A stretch of DNA of 64,000 nucleotides from Sphingomonas pituitosa NBRC 102491 (GCF_001598435.1 NZ_BCYY01000016.1:62001-126000); one strand, 5' to 3'; shown: positions 29,274 through 38,916, counted from the first letter of the stretch. Notes: a model not told the origin generated them from the letters alone. Program-made: numbers and translations.

Positions 29274-31101
29274 GCCAGCGCTCACATTCGAACCGACTGG
29301 CCACGATCGCAACTATAGCGAGATCGCGCTCGGCTATGCGCGCACCGCTGCGGCGGACAAGCAGCAGGAATCGCATTGCAAGTGGGTGCGGCTGGCCGCG
29401 CAGCGGCATCTGGACGACCTGAAACGGTCGAAAACCAAGGCGTTCGAGTTCTATTTCGACCCCTGGCACGGTAACGACATCTGCGATGTCATCGAGAAAC
29501 TGCCCCATATCGAGGGCAATTGGTGCACCTGCCCGCGGGCCGCCGACGACATTCACAGCGATCGGTGCGGCAAAATCGACCTTGAGCCCGCTCAGATCTT
29601 CATCCTTAGCACGGTTTTCGGGTGGAGGCGGAAAGGAAGCGGGCTCCGCCGCTTCACCATGGTCTATGAGGAGGTCGCGCGTAAGAACGCAAAGTCGACG
29701 AAGACCGCCGGCGTCTCGCTCTACTGCCTCGCGTGCGAGAACGAGACCGGGCCGCAGGTGCTCACCGTGGCGACGACGTTCGACCAGGCGAAGAAGGTTT
29801 TCCACCCTGCCAAGCGCATGGTGGAGAAGACGCCGGACCTGCAGGAAGCGTTCTCGCTGATCGCCTGGGCCAAGTCGATCGAGTGCAAGGACAATGGCGG
29901 CTACATGCAGCCGCTTCACGCGAAGTCGAAGAGCCAGGACGGGCACAACCCGCACCTGGTGACGCTCGACGAGTTCCACGCCCACAAGGACCGCGGGCTG
30001 TTCAACGTCATGCGGTCCGCGTTTGGCGCCCGGAAGCAACCGTTGATGTGGATCATCACGACCGCCGGCTCCGACATTAACGGCCCCTGCTACGAAGAGC
30101 GGGCTTTCGCGACCAAGGTGCTCGAGGGCACCATCGTTGCCGACCACTATTTCGTGATCATCTTCACCTTGGACCGCGCCGAGGACTATGGCGACGGCCG
30201 GAAGGTCGGCGATGACCCGTTCGACGAAACGAAGTGGTGCAAGGCGAACCCGCTGCTCGGCGCCGCGGTCCAGCTTTCCGAGCTTCGGCAGTACGCGATC
30301 GAGGCGAAGTCTAACCCCGCCGCCGAGAGCGAATTCAAGACCAAGCGCCTCAACATCTGGATCGGCGCGCTATCCGCCTGGCTGAACGTCACCCAGTGGA
30401 ACCTCTGCGGCGACGCCAGCCTGACGCTCGACGACTTCGCCGGGCTCGATTGCTACATCGGCGCCGACCTTTCGAACGTCGATGACTTGTCCGCGCTGGT
30501 ACTGGCGGCGATCGATCCCAACGGGCGGCTGCTGGTGAAACCGTGGTTCTATGTGCCGGAGGCACGGCTCGAAAGCGTCGACACGTCGGTCAAGCAGATC
30601 ACGGAGCTGTATAAGCGGTGGGCCGCGGGCGGTTTCCTGACCCCCACGCCCGGCGACTTCATCGATCACAACGTGATCGAGGCGCAGATCCGCCTGATCA
30701 AGGCCCAGCTTGCGGCGCGCAAGGCGACGTTCGATCAGTGGAACAGCGGCCTCGCTATGGCCGCTCGGCTCAATGAAGAGTTCGGCGAGCCGGATAATCC
30801 CTTCGGCGTCCAAATGGCGAAGAACGCCCGCAACTATACCGACCCGGCCAAGGCGATCGAGGCGCGGGTGAAGGCCGGGCCAGCCCGCCTCCGGCACGAC
30901 GGCAACCCGGTGATGGGGTGGATGGTCGGAAACGCCGTAGCGGACCGCCGCACCGACGGCAGCATCCTGCCGAAGAAGGAAACGGCGAACAGCGCCAATA
31001 AGATCGACGGGGTGGATGCTATGCTCAATGCTGTCGCCCCGATGCTGCTCCCCTCCGAAGACGATGGCGTCGACGAGTGGATGAAGAGCCTCGCTGCATG
31101 A
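29215..31101 (+). CDS. terminase large subunit
   Basis: ATPase and nuclease of DNA packaging, about 628 aa. The ATPase region includes VYEEVARKNAKSTKTAGVSL (a Walker A variant of this family) and VTLDEFHAH (Walker B). The nuclease domain has GADLSNVDDLSALVLAA with metal-ligand Asp residues. I chose the ATG at 29215 (AAGG upstream); longer starts lie inside the small-subunit gene. The stop overlaps the portal start. Confidence 0.93.
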   Translation: MTRSKTGTRSRATARGRAAKPALTFEPTGHDRNYSEIALGYARTAAADKQQESHCKWVRLAAQRHLDDLKRSKTKAFEFYFDPWHGNDICDVIEKLPHIEGNWCTCPRAADDIHSDRCGKIDLEPAQIFILSTVFGWRRKGSGLRRFTMVYEEVARKNAKSTKTAGVSLYCLACENETGPQVLTVATTFDQAKKVFHPAKRMVEKTPDLQEAFSLIAWAKSIECKDNGGYMQPLHAKSKSQDGHNPHLVTLDEFHAHKDRGLFNVMRSAFGARKQPLMWIITTAGSDINGPCYEERAFATKVLEGTIVADHYFVIIFTLDRAEDYGDGRKVGDDPFDETKWCKANPLLGAAVQLSELRQYAIEAKSNPAAESEFKTKRLNIWIGALSAWLNVTQWNLCGDASLTLDDFAGLDCYIGADLSNVDDLSALVLAAIDPNGRLLVKPWFYVPEARLESVDTSVKQITELYKRWAAGGFLTPTPGDFIDHNVIEAQIRLIKAQLAARKATFDQWNSGLAMAARLNEEFGEPDNPFGVQMAKNARNYTDPAKAIEARVKAGPARLRHDGNPVMGWMVGNAVADRRTDGSILPKKETANSANKIDGVDAMLNAVAPMLLPSEDDGVDEWMKSLAA

Positions 31102-32318
31102 GCGTTTGGGGCAACATCCTCGCCGCGATCGGCTTCGCGCCCGGCGCGCAGGACGGCGACAACGTCCGGACAGGCCAGATCACCACCGAGCGAGCCACGG
31201 ATTCGGAGACGAGCGGCTCGTTTCTCGGCCTGTCCGCGACCTGGGCATGCGTGAATTTCTGGGCAGGCAACATCGCCGGCCTGCCGGTGACCGTCTATCG
31301 CAGGGGGCCGGGCGGGGTCGCAGTCGAAGCGACCGATCACCCCCTCTATTCGCTGCTGCACGACAGCCCGAACTACGATCAATCGGCGTTCGACTTCTGG
31401 GAGTTCATCGTCGCTTCCATCGAGCTGCAGGGCAACGGTTATGCCGAGATCCTGCGCCGCGAGGACCGCAAAATCATCTCGCTCACCCCGATTCGGCCGG
31501 ATCTGGTGCGGGTCACCCGCCGCTCAAACGGCGATTTGCAGTACAGCTGGACCGACAGCGAGGGCGACCACACCGAAACCCAGGAGCGGGTGCTTCATAT
31601 TCGCGGCTTCGGCGGCAATCCTCTCGGCGGCCTGTCGCCGCTGGCGGTATGCCGGCGCACCTTCGCTGCCGCTTCCGCCGCCGATCGCGCCGCGCGCGCC
31701 ATGTTCGCCAATGGGGCGCGGCCTTCCGGTACGCTTTCAACTGACAAGCTGCTGAAGGCGGAGCAACGCTCCGAGCTTGAGGAGCTGCTTCGGGAGAAAT
31801 TCGTCGGCGCGGCGAATAGCGGACGGCCCATGCTGCTCGACAACGGGCTGACCTGGCAGGCGCTTTCACTGAGCCCGGAAGACGCCCAGATGCTGGAGAG
31901 CCGGCAATTCAGCGTCGAGGATATTTGCCGCGTGTTCGAGGTGGATCCGCACCTGGTCGGCCACACCGCTGGCAACACGAAGCTCGGCAGTAGCATCGGC
32001 GATCAGACGCTGTCTCTCCTCAAGTTCAAGATGCGCAAACGCCTGAAGCGGATCGAAGGCTCGCTCGAAAAGCAGCTGCTCACCGCCGCCGATCGCGCGG
32101 CCGGCGTGTCGATCGAGTTCAATCTCGAGGGCTTCCTGCGCGCGGATTCGGAAGGCCGGGGGCGGTTCTACGACCTGATGAAGCAATTCATGACCGTCAA
32201 CGAGGTTCGCGCGCTCGAAGGACTCGGCCCCGTTCCTGGCGGCGACGTCATCCTAGCCCAGATGCAGGACATTCCGCTCGCCGCCGCGGTCGCCAACACG
32301 AAGGAGCCGGCACAATGA
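31098..32318 (+). CDS. portal protein (HK97 family)
   Basis: Twelve-fold portal through which DNA enters the head, 406 aa. Family features are TWACVNFWAGNIAGLPVTVY, HPLYSLLHDSPN and QFSVEDICRVFEVDPHLVGH. Translation is coupled to the terminase gene by ATGA at 31098. Confidence 0.95.
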   Translation: MSVWGNILAAIGFAPGAQDGDNVRTGQITTERATDSETSGSFLGLSATWACVNFWAGNIAGLPVTVYRRGPGGVAVEATDHPLYSLLHDSPNYDQSAFDFWEFIVASIELQGNGYAEILRREDRKIISLTPIRPDLVRVTRRSNGDLQYSWTDSEGDHTETQERVLHIRGFGGNPLGGLSPLAVCRRTFAAASAADRAARAMFANGARPSGTLSTDKLLKAEQRSELEELLREKFVGAANSGRPMLLDNGLTWQALSLSPEDAQMLESRQFSVEDICRVFEVDPHLVGHTAGNTKLGSSIGDQTLSLLKFKMRKRLKRIEGSLEKQLLTAADRAAGVSIEFNLEGFLRADSEGRGRFYDLMKQFMTVNEVRALEGLGPVPGGDVILAQMQDIPLAAAVANTKEPAQ

Positions 32319-32497
32319 CCGAAGACCCCCGCCTCGCCGCGCACCGCGCCCAGATGCAGGTCGCCGGCACCCAGCTGATGACCCCGGAGGAGATCCTTGC
32401 CGGACAGTCACAGGCGGGCGTCCCGCGGCCGAGCTTTCTCAAGGATCATGACGACGACGGCTCGGTCCAGAGCCTCGTCTCGGGGGGTGAACGATGA
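32315..32497 (+). CDS. small protein between portal and protease
   Basis: A 60-aa hydrophilic protein (MTEDPRLAAHRAQMQVAG at the start, acidic C-terminus). It overlaps the portal stop and the protease start by four bases each. No family recognised; a head-assembly role is possible from position. Confidence 0.6.
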   Translation: MTEDPRLAAHRAQMQVAGTQLMTPEEILAGQSQAGVPRPSFLKDHDDDGSVQSLVSGGER

Positions 32498-33138
32498 ACG
32501 AACTCGACTTCGAGCTCGACACCAAGTCGATCGCCGATGATGGCACCGTCGAGGGCCTCGCCATCGGCTACGGCAACATCGACCACGGCGGCGACCAGGT
32601 CATGCCGGGAGCGTTCAGCGCATCCCTGGCGGGCCGTAAGTCGCTGCCGATGCTGCTCTACCATGATCAGCGGCGCCCCGCTGGCGTGTGGAACAGCTGG
32701 CAGGAGACGTCCGACGGTCTGCTCGTGAAGGGGCGGTTCGCCATGTCGACCCCGACCGGCAAGGAGGCCTACGGACTGACCAAGGACGGCGCGATCGGCG
32801 GCCTTTCTATGGGCTTCAAGACGCTCAAGCAGCGGATGGAAGCCAAGACGCGGCAGCTGCTCCAGGGTGTGCTGCACGAAATCTCGCTGGTGACGATCCC
32901 GATGAACGATCGGACCCGCGTCATCAGCGTCAAGGACATCGGTGATCTTCGCGACCGCTTGGCAGCCGGGGAACGGCTGACGGAGCGCGAATGGGAGGGT
33001 CTGCTCAAGAAGAGCTTCGACCTCTCCAACGCAGAGGCTGAGCGCGCCGTGCGTCTCAACCTCAAAGGAGGCCAGGGGGAGCCTGGCGGCACGGCGAGCG
33101 ACCAGGCGCGAAGCTTCTTCGAGGCTCTGCGCTCCTAA
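32494..33138 (+). CDS. HK97-family prohead protease
   Basis: A 214-aa serine protease that matures the capsid. It has VEGLAIGYGNIDHGGDQVMP, LLYHDQRRPAGVW with the catalytic His region, and EISLVTIPMNDR with the active Ser. A charged C-terminal tail follows. The order portal-protease-capsid is canonical. Confidence 0.93.
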   Translation: MNELDFELDTKSIADDGTVEGLAIGYGNIDHGGDQVMPGAFSASLAGRKSLPMLLYHDQRRPAGVWNSWQETSDGLLVKGRFAMSTPTGKEAYGLTKDGAIGGLSMGFKTLKQRMEAKTRQLLQGVLHEISLVTIPMNDRTRVISVKDIGDLRDRLAAGERLTEREWEGLLKKSFDLSNAEAERAVRLNLKGGQGEPGGTASDQARSFFEALRS

Positions 33139-33193
33139 CTCCACCGGGCTTACGCGTCCGAAGACGCTGCCCCCCCCCAGATGGAATTCTATC

Positions 33194-34405
33194 ATGAGCA
33201 CCGAAACGAAGTCGGTCGCCGAGCTGGCGGCCGAGACCAAGGCTGCGTTCGAAAAGAGGCACGACGAGGTCAAGGAGATCGCCCAGAAGGCGCTCGCCGA
33301 GGCCGGCAAGGGCATCCCCATGGCCGAAAAGGCCAAGGAGATCGCCGATCAGGCGCTCACCGGCATGAACGAGCTGAAGAGCCTGCTCGACACGCTCGAG
33401 CAGAAGGCGGCCCGTCGTGGCGGTGGCGACGAGCGCCAGCAGAGCATCGGCGAGCAGTATGTCGAGAGCGACGAGTACAAGTCGGCGTTCGCGAATGGCG
33501 CTCGGCAGGGCCAGAACGTCGGTATCGAGGTGAAGGCGATCACGTCGCTCACCACGGACGCCAACGGCTCGGCCGGCGACATGGTCCGCCCCGATCGCGT
33601 GCAGTCGCCGATGCAGATGCTGCCCAACCGGCAGATGACCATCCGCAACCTGATCGCGCCCGGCCAGACTTCGTCGAGCTCCATCGAATATGTCCAGGAG
33701 ACCGGCTTCACCAACAACGCCGGCATGGTCGCGGAGGGCACGCTGAAGCCGGAATCGACCCTGAAGCTGGACCTGAAGAACGCCCCGGTGCGCAAGATCG
33801 CGCACTGGTTCCTGGCATCGGCCGAAATCCTCGCCGACGCGCCGGGCCTGCGCTCCATGATCGACAACCGCCTCCGTTATGGTCTCGCGTTCGTCGAAGA
33901 CGTGCAGCTGCTGAAGGGTGACGGTACCGGGCAGAACCTGCTCGGCATCAAGCCGCAGGCGGCCGACTATGCAGTCCCGGTGGGCCTGACCGGCTTCGCG
34001 GCACCGTCGATGATCGACAAGCTGCGCATTGGCCAGCTGCAGGTCGCGCTGGCGCTGTACCCGGCCGATGGCCAGGTTCTGCATCCGATCGACTGGGCCA
34101 TCATCGAGATGATGAAGGACGGCGAGGGCCGCTATCTGATCGGCAACCCGCAGGGAACGCTTGCACCGACGCTCTGGGGCCTGCCGGTGGTGCCTTCGAT
34201 GGCGCAGACCGTCGGCGAATTCACGATCGGCGCCTGGAAGATGGGCGCGCAGCTGTTCGACCGCGAACAGTCGGGCGTGATGGTTTCCACCGAGGACGGC
34301 GACAACTTCCGCAAGAACATGGTCACGATCCTCGCCGAGGAGCGCCTGGCGCTGACCACGTACCGCCCGGAAGCCTTCGTCGACGGCGCGTTCGCCAACG
34401 CCTGA
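33194..34405 (+). CDS. major capsid protein (HK97 fold)
   Basis: A 403-aa protein. Residues 1-90 are a charged coiled coil resembling the HK97 delta domain, which the protease would remove. The fold region begins near DANGSAGDMVRPDR and includes RNLIAPGQTSS and PVRKIAHWFLASAEILADAP. The C-terminus is the usual ITILAEERLALTTYRPEAF-like strand. It is probably the most abundant late product. Confidence 0.95.
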   Translation: MSTETKSVAELAAETKAAFEKRHDEVKEIAQKALAEAGKGIPMAEKAKEIADQALTGMNELKSLLDTLEQKAARRGGGDERQQSIGEQYVESDEYKSAFANGARQGQNVGIEVKAITSLTTDANGSAGDMVRPDRVQSPMQMLPNRQMTIRNLIAPGQTSSSSIEYVQETGFTNNAGMVAEGTLKPESTLKLDLKNAPVRKIAHWFLASAEILADAPGLRSMIDNRLRYGLAFVEDVQLLKGDGTGQNLLGIKPQAADYAVPVGLTGFAAPSMIDKLRIGQLQVALALYPADGQVLHPIDWAIIEMMKDGEGRYLIGNPQGTLAPTLWGLPVVPSMAQTVGEFTIGAWKMGAQLFDREQSGVMVSTEDGDNFRKNMVTILAEERLALTTYRPEAFVDGAFANA

Positions 34406-34414
34406 ACCACCTAA

Positions 34415-34441
34415 CCGGGGCGGGCGGCGCGTCCGCCCCGG
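34415..34441 (+). repeat. strong hairpin after the capsid gene
   Basis: CCGGGGCGG (34415-34423) pairs perfectly with CCGCCCCGG (34433-34441). No T run follows, so it is more likely a 3'-end stabiliser or processing point than an intrinsic terminator. Confidence 0.55.
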
Positions 34442-34459
34442 CAACGGGAGCATCGTTCG

Positions 34460-34744
34460 ATGTCCGACAAGAAGATTAAGTACGAGGTGCGGCGCTCCAT
34501 GCAGTGCGGCGCCGAGAGCTTCGAACGCGGCGACACGCGCGAGTTGACCGAGGCGGAGGCGCTGCCGCTGCTGAAGTCCGGCGCGCTGTGCTTGCCCGGC
34601 GAGGATCCTGCGCAGCGCGATCCGGCCGTGATGCACACGTTCGGCAGCGCGCCCCAGGAAAGTCCGACCGACTTCACGGTTGCACACCCCGATAACGCGG
34701 TTCAGCTGCCGAAGCGGCAGCAGGGCGCCAAGAAGGCGAGCTGA
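34460..34744 (+). CDS. hypothetical head-region protein
   Basis: A 94-aa protein, YEVRRSMQCGAESFERGDTR at the N-terminus and Gln/Lys-rich at the end. It has the look of short phage proteins that follow the capsid gene. No function assigned. Confidence 0.65.
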   Translation: MSDKKIKYEVRRSMQCGAESFERGDTRELTEAEALPLLKSGALCLPGEDPAQRDPAVMHTFGSAPQESPTDFTVAHPDNAVQLPKRQQGAKKAS

Positions 34745-34746
34745 TC

Positions 34747-35472
34747 ATGGCCGACAACGTCACCACCCCGGTCGACGCCGGCAAGGTCCTTGCCTTCAAG
34801 GACATCGGCGGCATTCTCTTTGCCCTGAACCTGCTCGCCGATGCGACCGGGCAGGACGTCATGGGCCTTGTCGCCGCCAATCCGGCGGCCAACACCCTGC
34901 TCGGCCGCCTGAAGGCTATCGCGGACCTGCTCACCGCCCAGAACGGCTATGTGGACGGCATCGAGACGCTCCTCGCGCAGGCCACGCCAGCGGGCGAGAA
35001 CTACATTGGCCGGATCGGCGGCGATGTGCTCACCGCCCCCGGCAATGCTCCGGTGGTGACCACCACGGCTTATGCCAGCGGTAACGTCGTCGGCGGGCTG
35101 CTGACCTTCACCGGCGCGGCGCGCACGCCCGCGGGTGCCGGCTTGATCCAGGCTGCGTCCGTTTTGTCGAAGAGCGTGCAGACGGCCGCCCTGGACCTGC
35201 TGATCTTTTCGGCCAATCCGACCGCCTCGACCTTCAACGACAAGGCCGCAGTCGCCATCAACGCCGCCGACACGGACAAGCTCGTCGGCGTGATCCACCT
35301 GACCGACTGGTCGGCGCTCGGTACCGCCTCGATCGCCCAGGCGGTTGCCGTTGGCCTGCCGTTCAAGCTGGCAGCGGGCACCTCTCTCTACGGTGTGCTT
35401 GTCGCCCGCGCGGCGATGGCGCTCGCTTCGACGTCCGACCTCACCCCTTCGCTCCGGATCATCCCGGGCTGA
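34747..35472 (+). CDS. putative head decoration or fibre-like structural protein
   Basis: A 241-aa protein, hydrophobic and Ala/Thr-rich, with many beta-type segments (ALDLLIFSANPTASTFNDKA, GVIHLTDWSALGTA). Its place directly after the capsid genes suggests a head-surface protein. The precise family is not clear to me. Confidence 0.65.
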   Translation: MADNVTTPVDAGKVLAFKDIGGILFALNLLADATGQDVMGLVAANPAANTLLGRLKAIADLLTAQNGYVDGIETLLAQATPAGENYIGRIGGDVLTAPGNAPVVTTTAYASGNVVGGLLTFTGAARTPAGAGLIQAASVLSKSVQTAALDLLIFSANPTASTFNDKAAVAINAADTDKLVGVIHLTDWSALGTASIAQAVAVGLPFKLAAGTSLYGVLVARAAMALASTSDLTPSLRIIPG

Positions 35473-35485
35473 TCGGAGGCGCGCC

Positions 35486-35983
35486 ATGCTGTCGCATCTC
35501 ATAGTCCTCGGGCTGCTCGGGGCACCGAACGATGGCAGCGATATCGGTGCCGTGATCGCCACGCCGGACCGCACCGCGTCGATGCTGGTGATCCAGGCGA
35601 CCGCCTCGCGACCGACGTCGATCCCCCTGGGCGCGGCCGCCTGGCCGCAGCCCTATGATCCGGGTGATCACGCGCCGTACGCCATCAACTTCGCCGACCT
35701 GCTCGACGAGGGCGAGAAGATCGCTAAGATCGAGGCTATCAAAATCGCACCGGCGGCGGTGCTGCTCGGCATCTCGGTCGACGAGGCGCCCGGCTATGGC
35801 CCGATCATCGACGTGGCGGGCGAGAAGATCCAGCTATGGTTCCTCGTCGACCAGGCGTATTGGGAATCAGCCTCCTTCGCCTCGGCCGGCGTCCTCCTTC
35901 CGTTCACAGTGCGGGTGCTGACCGACAGCGTGCCGCCCAAGCGGTACGAGCGCACGGCGGTGCTGACGGTGCGGCAGCTGTGA
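35486..35983 (+). CDS. hypothetical structural-region protein
   Basis: A 165-aa protein, predicted beta-rich, with AVLLGISVDEAPGYGPIIDV and YWESASFASAGVLLP. The ATG at 35486 has GGAGG eight bases upstream. It lies between head and connector genes. Function unknown. Confidence 0.65.
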   Translation: MLSHLIVLGLLGAPNDGSDIGAVIATPDRTASMLVIQATASRPTSIPLGAAAWPQPYDPGDHAPYAINFADLLDEGEKIAKIEAIKIAPAAVLLGISVDEAPGYGPIIDVAGEKIQLWFLVDQAYWESASFASAGVLLPFTVRVLTDSVPPKRYERTAVLTVRQL

Positions 35984-36201
35984 AGATCGATAACGGGTAT
36001 CGCGCCCGCCTCGAGATCGCCGGCGTGTTCGATGGCATCGCAGGCGTCCAGGGCAACAAGGCCTCGTTCGCACCCAACCGCTCCACGGCGCGGCCGGAGA
36101 GCGTCAAGGGCGGCTTGCTGGACGGAAAGCCGGTCCTGCTCACCACGGCGAAGGACGAGACCGGGCCCCTATACACCACTCGCTTCCAGGTGATCGAATG
36201 A
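35980..36201 (+). CDS. small head-tail-region protein
   Basis: A 73-aa protein starting at GTG 35980, which overlaps the upstream stop (GTGA). It contains GYRARLEIAGVFDGIAGVQG. It overlaps the connector gene by four bases. Unrecognised. Confidence 0.6.
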   Translation: MKIDNGYRARLEIAGVFDGIAGVQGNKASFAPNRSTARPESVKGGLLDGKPVLLTTAKDETGPLYTTRFQVIE

Positions 36202-36821
36202 CGATTGAGGAGATGCGCGCAGCGGCCGGGCTGGCCGACACCGCGACAGAGGCCGAGGTTGTCGCGGCCTATGCGGCGCTGATCGACGACGGTCGTCCTG
36301 TGTCGCTGCCGATCGTCGAGCCGGTCACCGTCGAGCAGGTGCGCCTGCACTGCAAGATCGAAGAGGACGAGGAAGACGCCCTCATCGCCCAGAAGATCCG
36401 TGCCGCGCGCGAATGGGTGGAGGACTATACAGATCGGATCGTCGCCCAGCGCACGCTGGTGCAGCACTTCCGCGGCTGGGCCGGCGCTCTTGCGCTGAAC
36501 AGCCGCCCAGTGGTGTCGATCGACTCGGTCACCTATGACGGGACGGAAGGCCCGGCGGCGCTGGCGCGCGGTGCTTTCACGACCTCGCGCGACCTGCTGC
36601 GCATTCATCCGGACGGGTCCGGGTGGCCGCAGCTGCGCGCCGGGGGCGGGGTGACGGTGGCCTATACCGCTGGCTACGACGCCGGCGAGGCGCCGAACTG
36701 CATGACCGAGGCGATTATCGTGCTCGTCGCGGGCATGCTGAACGAGCGCGCTGGATCCTACGATGCCGCCGAGCGGGCTGCCGAACGCTTGCTGGCGCGT
36801 CTGGTGCAGTTTTCGGTCTGA
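36198..36821 (+). CDS. head-tail connector (gp6-like)
   Basis: A 207-aa connector of the HK97 gp6/DnaPack family: VEQVRLHCKIEEDEEDALI, REWVEDYTDRIVAQRT and, at the C-terminus, a helix with MTEAIIVLVAGMLNER. It forms the ring below the portal. The stop overlaps the next start. Confidence 0.85.
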   Translation: MTIEEMRAAAGLADTATEAEVVAAYAALIDDGRPVSLPIVEPVTVEQVRLHCKIEEDEEDALIAQKIRAAREWVEDYTDRIVAQRTLVQHFRGWAGALALNSRPVVSIDSVTYDGTEGPAALARGAFTTSRDLLRIHPDGSGWPQLRAGGGVTVAYTAGYDAGEAPNCMTEAIIVLVAGMLNERAGSYDAAERAAERLLARLVQFSV

Positions 36822-37186
36822 TGTCGGTCTTCGATCCCTCCAAGCTCAAGAGCCGGGTGCGGATTGAGCGGCCGGTGGCAGACACCAGCCTTGACGGCGC
36901 GGGCTCGGGCACCTGGGCGCTGGTGAAAGAGGTCTGGGCGGAGGTGCAGGACAAGCTGCCGAGCCGCGGCGAAAAGCTGGCGGACGGTATCAACGCCGCG
37001 GCGCGCCCCGCACGGGTGCGGATCCGCTTCCGCGACGATGTCGCCTCGAACATGCGGCTCGTGGTTCTGCGCAAGAAGGTGCCGGTACGCATCATGCAGA
37101 TCATCTCCGGCCCAGCAGAGCTGGGAACTCGCGAGGGGCTCGAGTTCATGGTCGAGGACTATCGCCCCGCAGGGAACCCCGCCTGA
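36821..37186 (+). CDS. head-tail adaptor (head closure)
   Basis: A 121-aa SPP1 gp16/HK97 gp9-type protein. It starts near LKSRVRIERPV and has VKEVWAEVQDKLPSRGEKLA and VRIMQIISGP. It plugs the connector after packaging. Tight overlaps join it to both neighbours. Confidence 0.85.
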   Translation: MSVFDPSKLKSRVRIERPVADTSLDGAGSGTWALVKEVWAEVQDKLPSRGEKLADGINAAARPARVRIRFRDDVASNMRLVVLRKKVPVRIMQIISGPAELGTREGLEFMVEDYRPAGNPA

Positions 37187-37716
37187 TGGTGACGGTCAAA
37201 GGGGCCGATGTGGTGGCGCGCTACCTTGCCAACCTCCCGGCCGAAATCGAGGCAAAATTGCTCCGCGGGGCGGGGCGCGCGGCGGGTGCAGTGGTGAAGG
37301 AAGAGGCGCAGGCTCGCGCTCTGTCAGCCGAAGTGCGCGACGACGTCGTCCTGCGCAGCTCTTCGCGCGATGGCCGTATCGTTGTGAAGGTCACCGTCAA
37401 GCCCGGCTGGGGCTATTCGCTCGGCGTCTGGCAGGAGTGGGGCACCGCGGCGCACTTCATCAGCGTGGCGGAGGATCAGCGGCAGGGCCGGAGCATCGGG
37501 CGGATCAACAAGCTGTCGAAGGAGGGCTCGCTTGTAATCGGCGGCCAGTTCGTCGGCGCCACCATTTACCACCCTGGCGCGCGCCCGCATCCGTTCCTGC
37601 GCCCGGCGCTGGACATGCGCGGAAGCGACGCGATCGCCGCGGCCCAGGCCTACATCAACGCGCGGATAGCTGGCGGCAAGATCGTCGGCGCGGCAGAGCC
37701 CGAGGACGAAGCATGA
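37186..37716 (+). CDS. HK97 gp10-family tail-completion protein
   Basis: A 176-aa protein. The family look is GADVVARYLANLPAEIEAKL, then YSLGVWQEWGTAAH and ARPHPFLRPALDM. It acts at the head-tail joint or tail terminator stage. Confidence 0.85.
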   Translation: MVTVKGADVVARYLANLPAEIEAKLLRGAGRAAGAVVKEEAQARALSAEVRDDVVLRSSSRDGRIVVKVTVKPGWGYSLGVWQEWGTAAHFISVAEDQRQGRSIGRINKLSKEGSLVIGGQFVGATIYHPGARPHPFLRPALDMRGSDAIAAAQAYINARIAGGKIVGAAEPEDEA

Positions 37717-38108
37717 CGGGCGTGGACATCATCGGCACGCTGCTGCGCGCGGATCCGGCCGTGCTGGCGCTCGTGCCGATCGAGCGGATCAAGGCCGGTG
37801 CGCTGCCGGACAATGTTGCGCTGCCGGCCCTGCTCATCCGCTCCACGAGCAACGTCGAGCGCCAGCCGCTGAAGCGGGGCGAGCGCACCCGAAACACCGA
37901 ACGAGTGACCGTCTCGGTGCGTGCGGCGAACTATCGCGACCAGCGCGCGGCAATGAGGCTGGTGGTGGATTGCTGCGCCGGCCGCACCGGCACCGTGGCG
38001 GACGTGGAGGCCGTGTCGATCCTAACCGCGGGGCGAGGGCCCGACACGCGCGGCCCCGGCGACAGCTTCGACCAAGGGCAGGATTTCAAGGTCTCCTTCG
38101 AGGCCTGA
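37713..38108 (+). CDS. DUF3168 tail-completion protein
   Basis: A 131-aa protein of the DUF3168/gp17-type tail terminators: VDIIGTLLRADPAVLALVP, ALPALLIRST and a C-terminal DSFDQGQDFKVSFEA. The start at 37713 overlaps the previous stop. Confidence 0.85.
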   Translation: MTGVDIIGTLLRADPAVLALVPIERIKAGALPDNVALPALLIRSTSNVERQPLKRGERTRNTERVTVSVRAANYRDQRAAMRLVVDCCAGRTGTVADVEAVSILTAGRGPDTRGPGDSFDQGQDFKVSFEA

Positions 38109-38125
38109 TCACCAGGAGAACACCG

Positions 38126-38314
38126 ATGTCGAGCAGCAAGAAGGGCGTCGCGAAGCAGGATTTCACCGACGCCGGCACCGGTAAGTCATTCGAGGCCGGG
38201 AAGGCCCCCGACTGCACCGCCGGCGAATATGCGAACTACCTCGCCGCTGGGCTGATCGAGGAGCCCGAGCAGGCGGAAGACGCTCCCACCAAGGGAAAGG
38301 CCTCCGCCAACTGA
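38126..38314 (+). CDS. small tail-region protein
   Basis: A 62-aa charged protein with DAGTGKSFEAGKAPDCTAG. A good ribosome site (AGGAGA) precedes it. It lies just before the tail tube. No family. Confidence 0.55.
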   Translation: MSSSKKGVAKQDFTDAGTGKSFEAGKAPDCTAGEYANYLAAGLIEEPEQAEDAPTKGKASAN

Positions 38315-38375
38315 TTCCGCCCGACCGGGCTGAATACCGCCGGCCCCGCCGGCTCGCCACACCAGGAGAACTATC

Positions 38376-38825
38376 ATGACGTCGACGACTGCGGCGGGCT
38401 CGGCGCTCGCCATTTCCGCGGCTGCACCCGCAAGCCAGGACGCAACCGGCTTCGCCGCTCTCACCATGACCGAGATCGGCAGCCTCGAAAAGATCGGCGC
38501 GATCGGCGCGGTCTTCGCGAAGGTCGAGTTCACGCCGCTCAAGGGTCCGAAAGACAAGCACAAGGGCAGCGTCGATTACGGCTCGCTGCAGCCGAGCATG
38601 GCCTATGACACCGCCGACGCGGGGCAGACGCTGATGCGCACAGCCTCCGACGATGCCACGTCGAAGCTCTACAGCTTCCTCGTCACGCTTCCGAACGGCG
38701 AGAAGAATTACTTCCAGGGCCGCGTCTTCGGCATGCCGCTGAACATCGACGGCGCCGACAGCGTCGTGATGGCGAACCCCACCGTCGAGATCTGCACCAA
38801 GCCGGTGAAGGTCGCCGGCTCCTAA
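38376..38825 (+). CDS. major tail tube protein
   Basis: A 149-aa protein. LTMTEIGSLEKIGAIGAVF, the acidic-basic loop with LKGPKDKHKGSVDYG, and YSFLVTLPNGEKNYFQGRVF fit siphovirus tube subunits. It precedes the tail chaperones and tape measure, the standard place. Confidence 0.85.
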   Translation: MTSTTAAGSALAISAAAPASQDATGFAALTMTEIGSLEKIGAIGAVFAKVEFTPLKGPKDKHKGSVDYGSLQPSMAYDTADAGQTLMRTASDDATSKLYSFLVTLPNGEKNYFQGRVFGMPLNIDGADSVVMANPTVEICTKPVKVAGS

Positions 38826-38864
38826 GCCCAACCCGGCGCCCGCGACGCCGCCTTCTCTCTGCTC

Positions 38865-38916
38865 CACCTGGCCCGTTTTCGCGGGATGCGGGCCAGGTGG
38901 GGCACCAATCCCGCGA
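38865..38916 (+). repeat. two mutually exclusive hairpins before the tail chaperone gene
   Basis: Stem 1: CCACCTGGCCCG (38865-38876) with CGGGCCAGGTGG (38890-38901), 12 perfect pairs. Stem 2: CGCGGGAT (38881-38888) with ATCCCGCG (38909-38916). The loop of stem 1 holds one arm of stem 2, which reaches the ribosome site GAGAGG (38915-38920). They could tune chaperone translation. Confidence 0.55.

Noticed and set aside
33062..34687. 541-codon minus-strand open frame
   Set aside because: It is the shadow of the capsid gene and has no sensible protein features.
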